Shown: positions 37,600 through 49,215 of the stretch, piece after piece | Layout of the letters: each line of letters starts with the position of its first letter | Numbering within the stretch: position 1 is the stretch's first letter | From: Vespula vulgaris | Taxonomy: Eukaryota; Arthropoda; Insecta; Hymenoptera; Vespidae | Length of the DNA: 64,000 bases | Direction: 5' to 3' | NCBI RefSeq assembly: GCF_905475345.1 | Contig: NC_066586.1 | Location: 7,542,900 to 7,606,899 of the forward strand | The notes under the pieces: model-generated | Told to the model about the DNA's origin: nothing | What the model saw: the letters and a program-made list of their open reading frames with translations, nothing else | Database searches by the model: none | Made by a program: the position numbers and the translations under genes

Positions 37600-38740
37600 T
37601 ATATATTTATATATATATTATACAACACATATATTTATTATTTAATAAATAAGTAGTATTAATAACTTATTAACTTTGATGTACTGATCAAACTTTTACA
37701 ATTAGCTCTAATTAAACTTTCGCAAAGTAAGTAACTAACTAAAAAAATTGAAAGAACCTTTCGAATCGTAAGTACTTTCATTGACTTTGTAATCTTTCGT
37801 TATCCATCAAAAGAAATTGTAATATTCTTGAAAAAATTGTTTTGAACAAATTTAATCTTCCTTCTATTATTCGATCTCCTTTCGCATGGATAGGAAAGGA
37901 AGAATTCACGAGATGGCTAGATGAAAACCTAGAGAGTGGCGCCATCTTTCTTTAATACTATAAACGTTTCTCTATTAAGAATTTACCGTCTTTTCTTCCC
38001 TTTATTATTCTTCTTCCCTTTTTTCCTTTTTCATATTTTTGTAAGATAACAAAGAGAAAACAAAACCTAACGTAAACATAATTATTTTAGAAGCAGTGAG
38101 AATCTTCGTTATTGTCTATTTTCGAGTCCACGGCTATTTCATTTAGGAGTATTGTTCGTGAGAGAAAAAAAAGAAGGGAAAAAAATGGAGCTTTAATTTG
38201 CGAGATTGCTTCTCTAACTTCGAGCTTAAACCCTGGCTTATTCTTTTCTTAATCTCGTTACGAGCGAAAACATTCAAAGGCTTTCTTCGAATGAACGGAC
38301 GAACATAGGATTGAACTTTTCAATGAAATTAATCATATAATAATAAGGAATAAAATCAAATCATATTGTAAAGTCGTTAATGTTTAATGATGGACGTTTC
38401 ATAAAAGTAAAAAAAGAAAAAAAAAAGAAAAAAGAAGAAAGAGAAAGAAAAGGAAAAAGAAGAGAAAGGGAAGAGAAAAGGATTCCTAAGAAACAAAGAA
38501 TAGAGAACTCTTACATCGATTACCTATGGTCGGTAGTCACGAGTCGATGAAAAGACACCAAACTCGGAAGGTTTAATCCTTGGAGAATCGGTCGAGTGTT
38601 TCTCACTTGGAATCCTTTCTAAGAATCATGCGCGCGTGTATTACCTAAGAATATAAAAATAAAGAAACATTTTCGAGATATCTCAAATTATAAATCTCTG
38701 TAAACAAAGTGTATTGTAGTTTACAGTCATTCAATTTCTT
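37600..38740. other. Noncoding DNA, no gene seen
   Basis: AT-rich sequence with a purine-rich AAAAAG/GAAAAG stretch at 38400-38480. No gene recognised. Confidence 0.5.
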
Positions 38741-38744
38741 AGTT

Positions 38745-38918
38745 ACTTGTTTTTTCTCTTTCTCTCACCTCTCCATTTTTATTTCACTCATTTTGCGTTT
38801 TCTTTCTTTCATTCATTTAGTTTCCCTTTCTCTCCTTCTTTCTTTATTTGTCTATCTATTTCCCTCAGTCTCCTTTTTTTTTTAAATCAGTCTGTTAGTC
38901 TCTCTCTTTCTCTCTTTT

Positions 38919-38949
<31 letters not shown>

Positions 38950-39042
38950 CATTAATTAATTTACCCTCTCTTTCTTTCTTTCTCTTTTTATCCGCTTTTC
39001 TCTCTCTCTCTCTCTTTCTCTCTCTTTGTTTATTTGCCTATC

Positions 39043-39083
<41 letters not shown>

Positions 39084-39115
39084 TCTATTTGTCTGTGGAT
39101 TTCTCTTTGTCTCTC
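38745..39115. repeat. Pyrimidine-rich (TC)n/(TTTC)n region
   Basis: A long CT-rich region with several pure TC blocks (38920-38943, 39000-39021, 39048-39079) and TTTC/TATC variants. The open frame over it is Ser/Leu/Phe only. Confidence 0.9.
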
Positions 39116-40072
39116 TTTATCTTTGCAACGTTCTATTCGTCTATCCCCCTCACTCTTCATTTCCTTCTCTACTGCAGGGTTAAAGAGTAATCACGATCGA
39201 ACTCTCTCATTAACGCGTCCATTATGTGACACGAATTTCCTCGCATGGTGACATCCAAACTCTCAAACCCGTAATTACCCCGTCCCTCACTTAAAAGACC
39301 TCACCGCCACGATATCACGTCGAATCTCATCCCATCCCCATTTATGTTAATTTGAGGAACTTCAAAATTTCAATAAATGCAGTTTATAGGTCATTTAATT
39401 TGTAATTCGTTGAATAGGTATCTATGTTTCTTGATAACGAATTAACTTTAATAACAATTTTTAGAAATGGTGTTAGTCATTTCGATATTTCGATTAATTA
39501 ACAAAATATTAACAAGGGATATATTCTTTTACGCGTTACTAATGCTAGGGTTGACAAATATACAACGTGTAAATTATTGCTTAAATTGATAGAAAATAAT
39601 TGTTAATTATATACTCGAAGTAATTGTACATATGTAAAATACTTTCATGCATTGTCCTATGCATTGTTTTTAACTTAAATTATTTGATGGAACTAACAAA
39701 ATTGTATATTAAAAAATATTATTATTATTATAGGTAATATCACACGGAATTATTCTCAATGTTTCAAATGATCAAACATTTTATCCACTTACTTTTTGCA
39801 CGAGATAATTTATGTAAATAACCGTCTCTCGAAAGTTAATCTTCTTTACACGTCTCGTTCGGAAAAGCTGAACAAGGCTTCGAAGTTCGAAGAAGAGACA
39901 GTATAGAACTTTGACATCGTTCGTAAGTCTTTATTAAATAACTTTTTGAGTACGTGCGAAGAAAGAGCTCATTCCGTAATTTCTTACGAACGTCTCATTT
40001 AAACTGTGAACCAAGGATGGAGAGATTTGTCTCTTGAGAACTCGAAAACTTTCGGTAATAATAATAATAATA

Positions 40073-40107
<35 letters not shown>

Positions 40108-42250
40108 CTATAATTATTACTTTCGTGATTAATATTAGTGATTTTTATGTTAACTTTCAATTAAACGCGATTATTATCATTATTACTTTCATTAAAAAAA
40201 AAATTTTTTATTCAAGAATATTTGCCATAAATCAAAGTCATTGATGTCTCAATATAGAAGAAAGTAAAATATCGATCATGTCATAGAGTAATGAAGAAAC
40301 TTAGAAAACAGGATTAGAAAGTTTAAAAGATAGAGAAGCAATACGAACAGATTGATACCATTTTAGTCGCTAGAAAAGTGCTACACGTAGATTTGACTAG
40401 AAAAATTCCATGCCATCGAGCTTCAGTAAAGCAACAGGTGTCGCTCAACTACCTTCGGAGATATCTTCCTACTTTAACGAAATCAATAACTTTGTTACGC
40501 TTCACCTACTATATGAATATTTTCATATATACTTGCTTTCATATACATTAACGGGATTATTCGAATCGTATAAATTCACTTTTTTTTATTTAGAATATTC
40601 GTCTTATTATCTAATTTCAAGCATTAATTAAATTTTCATAAAAATGATATAGATATATCGTAAAAATTCGAAGAATAATTTTTATATATTTTATTTATGT
40701 AAAAATAATTAACAGAATGTCTTTTTTATTTCAGTTACGATTTGCAATGTTTAAAAAGAAATATTTGGAAAAGTTTTTCGTAGATTTTGACAAGAAATTT
40801 TGTTAAGAGACGTTACGTAAGTTTATTTTGTTGCCAAGCTGAACGTTTGATCGTTCGTTAGGTACAGACACCATAAAGTAGACGTTTCTGCCGGAATGTC
40901 AAGTAAGTTTTTTTTTTACGAGCAGCTGTCACATCGAACTAGTAAAAAAGGGAGGACAGAATCAGAGCAGGATTATTACAAAAATCGTGTCGTTATCTCA
41001 CGCCCATGGTTGACTCATTCGAGAAATAACACGGAGCTGGACCGTACGATACTTCGCCGTGCGTCACGATCGTAAAAAATATTTCAACAACCTTACTTTT
41101 TCCCGGGGACTCAAGAAAATTAAACGATTTAATAATAAAAACAAAACTTGAAGATAAAACAGAAAAGATGTTTACTTTTCAAGAAATTACATTTATTATC
41201 ATCAAGATTCAGAACATATTTATACGATCATAAATCATTATTATGATTTAAGAGAGATATCGATTACTAAAAAGAAAATTAATTGAGCTTGATATGACTA
41301 GTCATAAATCAATTGAAATGAATGATGTAATTAATTAAATTTTCTAACAGAAACCTGTGTTTTTAATCGCATTAGATGCAAAATCTCTCGATAATCAAAT
41401 GATAATTACTTTAAAACTTAAACTTCATAAGATTGTCGAAAAAATATGGTACGGGAATAAAAGCATTCTACTTGAACTTGTTAAAGATTAAATAAATATC
41501 GATTATCAATATATTTGAAACTTTCTCTAATGGACTAAATCGCTTGTTAAATATTATATGACGAAAATCGGTCATCTCATTCACTGTCGAGATCAACGAA
41601 CTTGTGATCACAACAAAAATAGAAAACCTTGATTTATTGCCAAGATAATTGTTTCAAAGTGAAACGAATTGCAATCTTACTTGAAAATGACGATCTGTTT
41701 TCATAAAATTCTATAAATTCCTCGAATTTTATTAACATTTTAATCTTTGCGTTTTCTCTTCTCTTTTCTCTTTCTTACTTACTGAATTTTATTTCCTTAC
41801 ACTCTCGTAGTTTTTATCGACGACAAACGAATGTTTTAATAGTCTTCTTCGAAGTTATCTCGAATCACGAATCAAAGAATCGTCCATGAAGCAAGAAAAA
41901 AGCTGTAATTAACCGTCCGGAAAACTGGGTCATGGAGATAATATTCGATGGGGTGGATCGCATCTCGGATGCTGCAGTTTTATGACGAGAAAGGGAACGA
42001 TATTTTCGGTATTTTCATCTTGCTCGACTCATAAAATCAATAGAACGATGGATCAGATATCAGCGATAGGGACTTCGTTTGAATATAATTTCTCAAGTTG
42101 CAGATGAGTTATGATCTATATATATTTAAAAAAAGAAGCTAAATCATAAATCATATTGTAAAAATAAATTATTTTTATTTCTTTTATTATGTATATTTCT
42201 TATTCTTTAAATCATATACATATATATGTATATATATATAAAGAATATTG
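39116..42250. other. Noncoding DNA, no gene seen
   Basis: A balanced-composition patch at 39180-39340 is followed by AT-rich DNA with an (AAT)n tract at 40055-40107. A GC-richer patch at 40920-41060 shares the string AAAAAAGGGAGGACAGA with 3786-3802. No gene recognised. Confidence 0.5.
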
Positions 42251-42605
42251 GAGAAAATTAATCAGGACATTGAATATAATATTGTGTTATTTATTCAACT
42301 CAAATTAAGATTGAACGTTAACTTATCATTTCATTTCAATTTTGCTACACATCCACAAAAATTTGAGACAACCGTCTCTAACATTTGAACAACATAAAAA
42401 ATCAATTTATATTAACCAAAAAAAAAAGAAATTAACGAAAATTAATCAGAACAATATAAAATTACGTCAAATTAAAGTCAATCTTTAATTTGTCAATTAT
42501 TTCTATTTCGCTATATAGCTCGATGACGGACTTCTCTAATTGTTTAGATTACCTAAAAGGTCAATTTATATAAATCGAAAACAAATTGGTGAAAGTTAAT
42601 CAGAA
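42251..42605. repeat. Diverged tandem duplication, period ~155-185 bp
   Basis: The landmark GA(A)AAxTTAATCAGxACA occurs at 42251, 42435 and 42590. TCAATTTATAT(A/T)AA precedes the second and third landmarks at a similar distance. Two complete, strongly diverged units are visible. Confidence 0.7.
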
Positions 42606-43219
42606 CACTGGATAAGAAATCATGAAAAGCAAAGAAAGAAATTAATTTCACTTTCGAAGATAGTAGTAAACGGTGCACACATTAACTGATGGAACGTCAT
42701 CTAATAATTGCAATTATCTTTGCTCTTAGTCAGCTAAAATAAAGCAGAATCTTTAGTATCGTTCTTGACAAACCGTAATACTGTACGATCTCTTGGAGTC
42801 ATTGAAATAATTTCGTATAACGGGATTGAAGAGAAGCGAGAACTCCAATTGTATCTCTTCTCTTTTTCTCTCTTTCTCTCACTTTCTGTCTCTTTTTCAT
42901 TACAGTCGTTTACTCGTTCCTCTAACTTCATGATCATTCATTATTCTAACTGCAAGTATTCACAAAGCTACGCATCTTACAGGAGTTTCTTAAACGTTAA
43001 ACAATTTTTCTTTAAAATAAGAAAGGATGAGCAGGAATTGAAATCAATTAAAATCAAATTCGAAATTAATTTTTGAAACTAATTATCTTCATGTTTTGAA
43101 CATGAAAGTTATTGAAAAATTTATAAATTAAGTAGTTATGTACATTTATGTAGACTATTATATGTGTTTGATGAACGAAGTTCATTTTATTATTTACGTA
43201 TGTAGATATGCTTATGTAG

Positions 43220-43247
43220 ATATATATGTATGTACATACATATATAT
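43220..43247. repeat. 28-bp perfect palindrome
   Basis: AT-rich self-complementary sequence centred on TGTACA with no spacer. It is built from TATG/CATA units and so may be a by-product of simple-sequence expansion. Confidence 0.85.
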
Positions 43248-43559
43248 TTTTTTATTGTTTATAGTTGTAATGGTTTTTAGGGATTATTCTAATTAACAAT
43301 AATTATATAACTGTGATTAATTATAAAACTGTGATTTATTTATTAATTATTATTAATTATATGATCATGCAATTTATCTTTTATTTAGAATTTTAGAAAT
43401 TAGTTAACAATTTTTTAAATTTCTTAAACATTTTTGTAAGTGTGGAAAATATGCTTAATCAAAAATTATTATTTAATGAATGTCGCTTTATCATAAGATG
43501 CTTGACGAAAATTGGCTCATGACAATGTTAATATAATTTAACTCTACAACGCGTAATTT

Positions 43560-43800
43560 TACTTATCCGAAATATCCTTTCCATTCCGGGACGAGTTCAC
43601 GACGAGCACAAAAACGTGCGAAAACGACGAATCCGCTGGTCGCGTTTCACGACTTTGCCTGGGCAATTCGATTAAAAGGCTAATTACAAACTGCCGGTGG
43701 TCGTGGTTTTTCGACCTTCCTATCCATAAGTGGAAGTCGCTATCACGAAAGTGAGTTAAACGCGTGACACATTTTTCGCACTTGCGTAATAGGAATTATA
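43560..43800. promoter_or_regulatory. GC-richer island, possible regulatory element
   Basis: A compact block of complex, CpG-containing sequence inside very AT-rich DNA. It carries a homeodomain-type core (GCTAATTACA) and an NK2-like core (TAAGTGG). It contains no long frame. The type call is by composition and motif content only. Confidence 0.2.
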
Positions 43801-45145
43801 TCGGTTTGATTACTTGGAAAAACCAAAAAAAAAAAGATAATAAAAAAAGTTCTAAGAAAAAAAAAAGCTTCGTCAGTTTTAAACCGTAAAACTGAACCGT
43901 AATCTATCCCTTAAGTCAAGATAAAATTTGTCAAGTTTTCCACGTGAAAAAAGCACGGCACAACATGTGTGAGAAATACTCGTGAAGGGAAGGCGAAGTG
44001 AACACATTAATTTGCCATTTTTCAAAGTAAGAGGAAGAGAGAAAATGAGAGAGAAAGAGAAAGAAGTAGTTCTCCCTTCTCTGCAAAAAACTGATACGAA
44101 GATTTATTTTCCGTAAGTGTATCCACACGTTTTAACTTTTAACTAAAAAAGTTATTCAATTTCCATTTAAAATTTTGTAGGATTTGAATAAATCATTTTG
44201 ATTGATTGATCTAGAAAATAAAATGAAATGTTTTTGACATACATTTTTTATGATCTGCAAATATATATAAATAACATACACATTCTCAGAAACATACACA
44301 TTGATTTACTCTGTGATTTCATTTATAGTTTTAAAGATTACCAATAATCTCATAACTTCTTCTATTTCATAATATAGAAATAAATAAGTTCAAAAGTCAT
44401 ACTTATTAAACTTTTAATCGTAAAGTTACTTAATTCTCTTGAATTTTTTTTTTAACTTAATATTACATTTCCTTTTGTATGTTTTTATTTGTAATACACA
44501 AATAGCAAGAGAAAAAGCTGGTTAGCTTTGACATCTTGATACTCACACATAAATATTGGTCCATACAAGAGGATGCTGGACATCGGCGAAATGAAAGACT
44601 CGAGTCACGTAACACCAGATAATTTTTTGCTTTACTCGACGTTCGCATTTCGCTGAATAAAAAGATAGGAGAGAATTCGGAGTATAGCAGCACGTATTTT
44701 GAAAGCTCTTTGTAGACTCCGGTTCGAGTATACGTGAAGCAGTTTAAGTAGGATTGTATGCTTTCGAAGGTCATATCGTGGGTTGGGAGGCTTCTCGACG
44801 GATGCCTTCATTCTCTTCCCTCGTCTCGTATAAATGGACGCAGTTTTCTTCTTGCAATATTGCATTCGTTCCAAAGTACTTCTATCTAATAAAAGATAAG
44901 AGTGAAAAAAGAAAGAGAGAGAGAAGAAAAGGTATTTTTACTCTTTTACGTTGTATTCATGAAATTAACGATAATGTTCGTATTATTTTCAAGTAATTAC
45001 GAATACGCATAAGCTCTCTTTTTTTTCTATTTTCAAGAAGAAAGAAAAGATAACAATAATGATGATAGTTATTCATGAACATTTTTATCGACTTTCTAAT
45101 TAACGTCTTGCGTTTATGATTATTTTTATCATTTTACGTCTTTTT
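43801..45145. other. Noncoding DNA, no gene seen
   Basis: AT-rich, with a GC-richer piece at 44560-44840 where short frames exist on both strands but none is recognisable. Confidence 0.5.
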
Positions 45146-45204
45146 TCATTCATTTATTCATTCATTTATTCATTCATTCATTTAATCATTCCTTATTATT
45201 ATTA

Positions 45205-45277
<73 letters not shown>
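45146..45277. repeat. (TTCA)n-like then (ATT)n microsatellite
   Basis: ATTC/ATTT tetranucleotides (45146-45190) lead into a long ATT trinucleotide run (45194-45277), which reads as poly-Ile. Confidence 0.95.
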
Positions 45278-45940
45278 TCTTGTATTCAAAGAAAAATTTG
45301 TTAAAAGATTACTCGAAATATTTTCTAAACTTTTATAAAACATGTAATTAGTTTATTCATAAGCGATATCGAGCCAAAAGTTCAAAAGAATATCAACGTA
45401 GAAAGAAAGGAACGCACGAGAAAAGAAGAACAAATAGAAAAACGGAAAAAGGAAAAGTTTATAAGAAAAGCCGCGTTTGAGAAAGGGAAAAAAGCTTTTC
45501 CTGTGGCAATAACGACTTCGTAGCACCGGGAAAAAACTTTTCTTTCTATTATGTATCTAACAACTTGAAGCGAGTAGAAAATCGAAATAGTGAAAATTGC
45601 ATGAAAGGAGTATACAAACGGTAAAAGTGTTGGAATAGAAGATCGTACCATTCATGGGAAGACAAAATTATAATTTCAAAAAAAAGATATAAACGAAATA
45701 ATCTTGGTAGAAATACCGTGAATTAATGAAAAATGTTTTATATTTAATTTGAGACGATCATACAAGAAATTTATATATATATAAAATACTTTTATATTAT
45801 ACGTGATGTATCATAATAGAATAAAAAACTTCAAAAATATATTTTTTCTAAATTATACAGTATACAACAATGAGGTTTGTTGTATAATAATCAGTAACAC
45901 TTCAAATTTTTATGAATATCTACAATCACAATGATGAATT

Positions 45941-46195
45941 GATCATAGTAAACACATTGTTTGGTCATTTAAATCTTTAGACCTTACATCGCTGGACTTC
46001 TGCATTTGGAACTTTGTAAAAAACAAAATGTATGTGTCATCTATGCTACATAATGTACAGCAGCTAAAAGAAAGAATAAGAAACGCCCTTGTTTTTTTTT
46101 TGGATGAGGACTTCTTGGGAAAAGTGTGGCAAAAACTTGAATTTCGATGAGATGTGTATCGCATAACTGGCAAAAGTCGCATCAAACATTTGTAG
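45941..46195 (+). pseudogene. Decayed C-terminal fragment of a Tc1/mariner-type transposase
   Basis: Read on the + strand in the frame of 45980, the translation contains the pattern W-x-x-K-S-L-D-L-T-S-L-D-F, then W..VKNKMY, then QQLKERIRNA, then an FR-x-DV.R.TG...I-K-H-L ending. This matches the order of conserved positions at the end of DDE transposases of the Tc1/mariner (IS630) superfamily: the region of the last catalytic Asp (SPDLTPLDF in intact members), LK.RI, and a terminal DV.R.T.G..IEHL. A TGA at 46148-46150 interrupts the frame, and a TAG at 46193-46195 falls at the usual end of the protein. The N-terminal two thirds are missing. A 26-nt inverted repeat lies at 45861-45886, just upstream. 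A dead relic; the superfamily call is more certain than any subfamily. Confidence 0.7.
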
Positions 46196-47137
46196 ACATT
46201 CATCAAAATTTGTGTTACTAATTATTATGCAACAAATATCATTCTTATATTCCATATAATTTAGTTAAAATAAATCTTTGAAGTTGTTAATTTATATAAT
46301 TATATTTTATATTACATTTATATATTATATTTATATTATATATGAAAAATTTCTATTTTTATATGTATCTATATTAACTATATAAAGAAATTTTATATTC
46401 TTATATTTTATATAACGCTTAATTGTTTGTATTTATAAAAATTTAGACAAATATTTACTATAGTTTGTCATCAAACAATCTAACTTCAATGTTTTAATTT
46501 CTTCTCAACTTTGTTCATTTAATTTTGTTTAGGGAATCAGTCGAAGTCACGTCATCAATAGAATAAATATCAAGTGAGACAAAAGCTTAATGATAATTTT
46601 CTCAGCTTTAATTTTAGCTGTTTTGTTATTTTGTATCATATTTCTCTTTTAAACTTGATATTTCCCCGTCAAACATAATGTTTTATGATAATGTTTAAAC
46701 AAACATTTTTATACTTCTTTTTTGCGAAATTATCAATATCAATATCAATTCGCATTACTTTAGATCATATGTGATTCTATGTGTTTCTTCGAAATAAAAA
46801 GTATAAAATAGAAACTTTTTCACAGATTAGACTTTACCATTCATTATTTGAGAAAGTGCAAAAGTATGTTCCAGATATCATCTATGTATCAAATGATCAA
46901 GATCGGAATTTACGAAATAAAATTTTTTTATGGCCGAATTTTGAACCCAGTCAGCTATATCCGTAGAAAGCACGATACCATAACACCATTTTTATTTGCT
47001 GAATACAAAACACAGAATACAAAACATAGAACACAGATAACAAATCATAAATCATTTAATCAATGCAATTCTAATATAACCAATTTCACAATTTCCTCCT
47101 CTCTGTCTCGTTTCGTATTTCATGTTGGTCGTACACT

Positions 47138-47140
<3 letters not shown>
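46196..47140. other. Noncoding AT-rich DNA
   Basis: No gene recognised. Element-derived flanking sequence of the transposase relic may extend into the first 100 bases, but no terminal inverted repeat could be paired. Confidence 0.45.
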
Positions 47141-47170
<30 letters not shown>

Positions 47171-47180
47171 CTTTCTCTCC

Positions 47181-47221
<41 letters not shown>

Positions 47222-47270
47222 CCTCTTTCTCTTTCACTCGTTTAAAGCCTTTTAGTTTAAAGCCTTTTAG
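47141..47270. repeat. (TC)n tract followed by a perfect 15-bp tandem repeat
   Basis: TC dinucleotides with CTTTCTC interruptions (47141-47230), then TTTAAAGCCTTTTAG twice in a row (47241-47255, 47256-47270), then a further short duplication of ATTTTATAGCTAA. Confidence 0.9.
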
Positions 47271-47610
47271 CCTATTTTATAGCTAAAATATTTTATAGCT
47301 AATATTTCCGCAAGTTAATTAGCCTATACTCTCTGTCGAATCATAAAGTGCAATTATATAAAATTTCATCTAGATTGGAGAGAAATAGTAGAAATTTCTG
47401 AGAAATTACGAACACGCAGGTTAAAGATTTTATATTAATAATAACATATACTTATACCCATTTTATTCAAATTAAAATCATATAAAACTGATTAGTTATA
47501 ATTGGTTAATGTAAAGTAATTAAAAATTTCAATTTGATTTAAACTACGATAATAATTTAGTACGATATAAAAAATAAATAAGTTAAAAAATTAACAAAAC
47601 AGATGATATG

Positions 47611-48335
47611 TATTAAAACACATTTAAAATTATTCCAAAATCATGATAACGAAATCACGGCAGAAAGACATCTCTTTCTCTTCTCCTTTCTCTACGTCTC
47701 GCGATTAGAAATCACAATTTAAATGAAATTACCATAAAATATTCCTGCAGTCCACCAAATGAATAAAAAAATAGAGAAACAAGTTGTTAGAATTAAAATG
47801 TTTGAAAATCATAATAACAAAATCTACAAACAATTTCAATATATTATTCTCTTTTTTTTCTCCTTCTTTTTGTCTTTTTATAAGTCCATCGATTATAAAC
47901 CAAACTACATACAGGAAAATTCTGAGAAATAACATATACTCTATTAAATAAAAAATAAGAAAAATAAAATAACATAAAGAAACTTGCGTTAAGCATTAAA
48001 ACATTATAAAATCGTAATAACGATATTCCAAAATAAAAAAAGGATTAACATTTTCCTCTCTTCTATCTTTCCCTCAAACTTTCACAATGTCCATTAAATA
48101 AAAATATCCATTTGAAGCAAATTATAATAAAATACCCTTAACTGGAATTTACCAAATAAGAAAAAGAAAAAGGAACAAGAAAGAAGATAGAAAAAATAAC
48201 TCTAACGAGTATTTTAGGGTATTAAAAATGTTTTAAAATCATAAAATAAAAAAAATAATGAGAGAAAAAAAAGTAATGAACATACTTGTCTCTTCTTTTT
48301 TCTTTTTCCTTCCATCTCTTTTTCTCCCTTTCTCC
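47611..48335. repeat. Array of four diverged tandem units (~170-230 bp)
   Basis: The landmark AAAATC(A/G)T(A/G)ATAACxAAATC recurs around 47641, 47809 and 48012, with a shorter version at 48240. After each copy, at a similar distance, comes a pyrimidine-rich block (CTCTTTCTCTTCTCC and relatives). Copies are heavily diverged. No coding frame spans the array. Confidence 0.75.
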
Positions 48336-48437
48336 AGATCACCAAAACGTGCTCATGCGCTTCGAGGACGGTCCTACGAAAGGAAAGGAAACCTCTCTTC
48401 TGTGAATGGAACGCAACAAGGAAGACGACGTCTACGT

Positions 48438-48492
48438 CAACGACGACGACGACGACGACGACGGAGACGACGACGACGAGGACGACGACGAC

Positions 48493-48523
<31 letters not shown>

Positions 48524-48546
48524 GAAACGACGACAACGACAACGGA

Positions 48547-48582
<36 letters not shown>

Positions 48583-48618
48583 AACGACGATGACGACGAC
48601 GACGACGACGACGATGTC
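48438..48618. repeat. (GAC)n trinucleotide tract
   Basis: Over 50 GAC/CGA triplets with occasional GGA, AAC and GAT variants, reading as poly-Asp or poly-Arg depending on frame. It sits about 100 bp upstream of an initiator-like TCAGTC cluster in a CpG-rich block. Neither homopolymer frame has a credible gene structure, so this is treated as a promoter-proximal repeat. Confidence 0.9.
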
Positions 48619-48718
48619 GAGGAAGGCCGAGAACGAGTAAAAGAAAAGGAAAGAGGCTACGAGTGAGTGCGAGGGAGAGGAGGATAGAGAGTAGAGGAGG
48701 ACGAGCGAGGTATAGAAG

Positions 48719-48736
48719 TCAGTCAGTCAGTCAGTC
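48719..48736 (+). promoter_or_regulatory. Four overlapping TCAGTC initiator-like elements
   Basis: TCAGTC matches the arthropod initiator consensus TCAKTY and occurs four times at 4-bp spacing, giving possible start sites at 48721, 48725, 48729 and 48733. There is no TATA box at the right distance. The block is GC-rich and CpG-rich, and a strong splice donor lies 345-360 nt downstream. Confidence 0.4.
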
Positions 48737-49080
48737 TGGCCGCGCACGCTTCTGATTCACTACTCTCGAGTGCTCTCGAGTGCTTTTACCATGAGATTTT
48801 TCTAAACTTCGCGCGTGTTACTGAAACATTTCTTTATTTTTTCTTCTTGAACGACAGAGAAAAAAAGAGAAACAGAAAGAAGAAGAAGAAGGAGAGAGAG
48901 AGAGAGAGAGAGTAGATAATAATAAATCAACGGAAGATCGAGCAGCATAGTGAAAACGAGAAACTCGATTTCTTTACTTGGCATCGTCGAAGGATTTTTT
49001 AAGATTCCCGCGCGTTTCGTCGAAACGACGGCTTTCGACGTTTTTTGGATTTGTATCAAAAAGAAGCGAGAAAGAGCGAG
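48721..49080 (+). other. Candidate noncoding first exon
   Basis: It runs from the initiator-like cluster to GAGCGAG|GTGAGTAC (donor at 49081). Sequence complexity and CpG content drop sharply to AT-rich DNA just after the donor, as expected at an exon-intron edge. It contains a 4-codon upstream ORF (ATG at 48790) and a GA microsatellite but no long protein-like frame. The nearest downstream + strand coding exon is the cyclase at 62114, so a leader exon of that gene is the simplest reading. Inference only. Confidence 0.35.
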
Positions 49081-49215
49081 GTGAGTACATAGTTCATCAT
49101 TTCTTTTTTTTTATTATCAAGTTGTTATATTATATAAATGTTTTGTATATAATATATATATATATATATACAATGTATGTACATATATTTCAAGTAGAAT
49201 GCTTTATATAGATTT

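Noticed and set aside
45943..46206. Minus-strand 87-codon frame
   Set aside because: It is antisense to the transposase relic, which explains the sequence better.
48258..48666. Long open frames of poly-Arg or poly-Asp over the GAC tract
   Set aside because: They are created by one trinucleotide repeat, occur in more than one frame, and have no family resemblance or gene structure.
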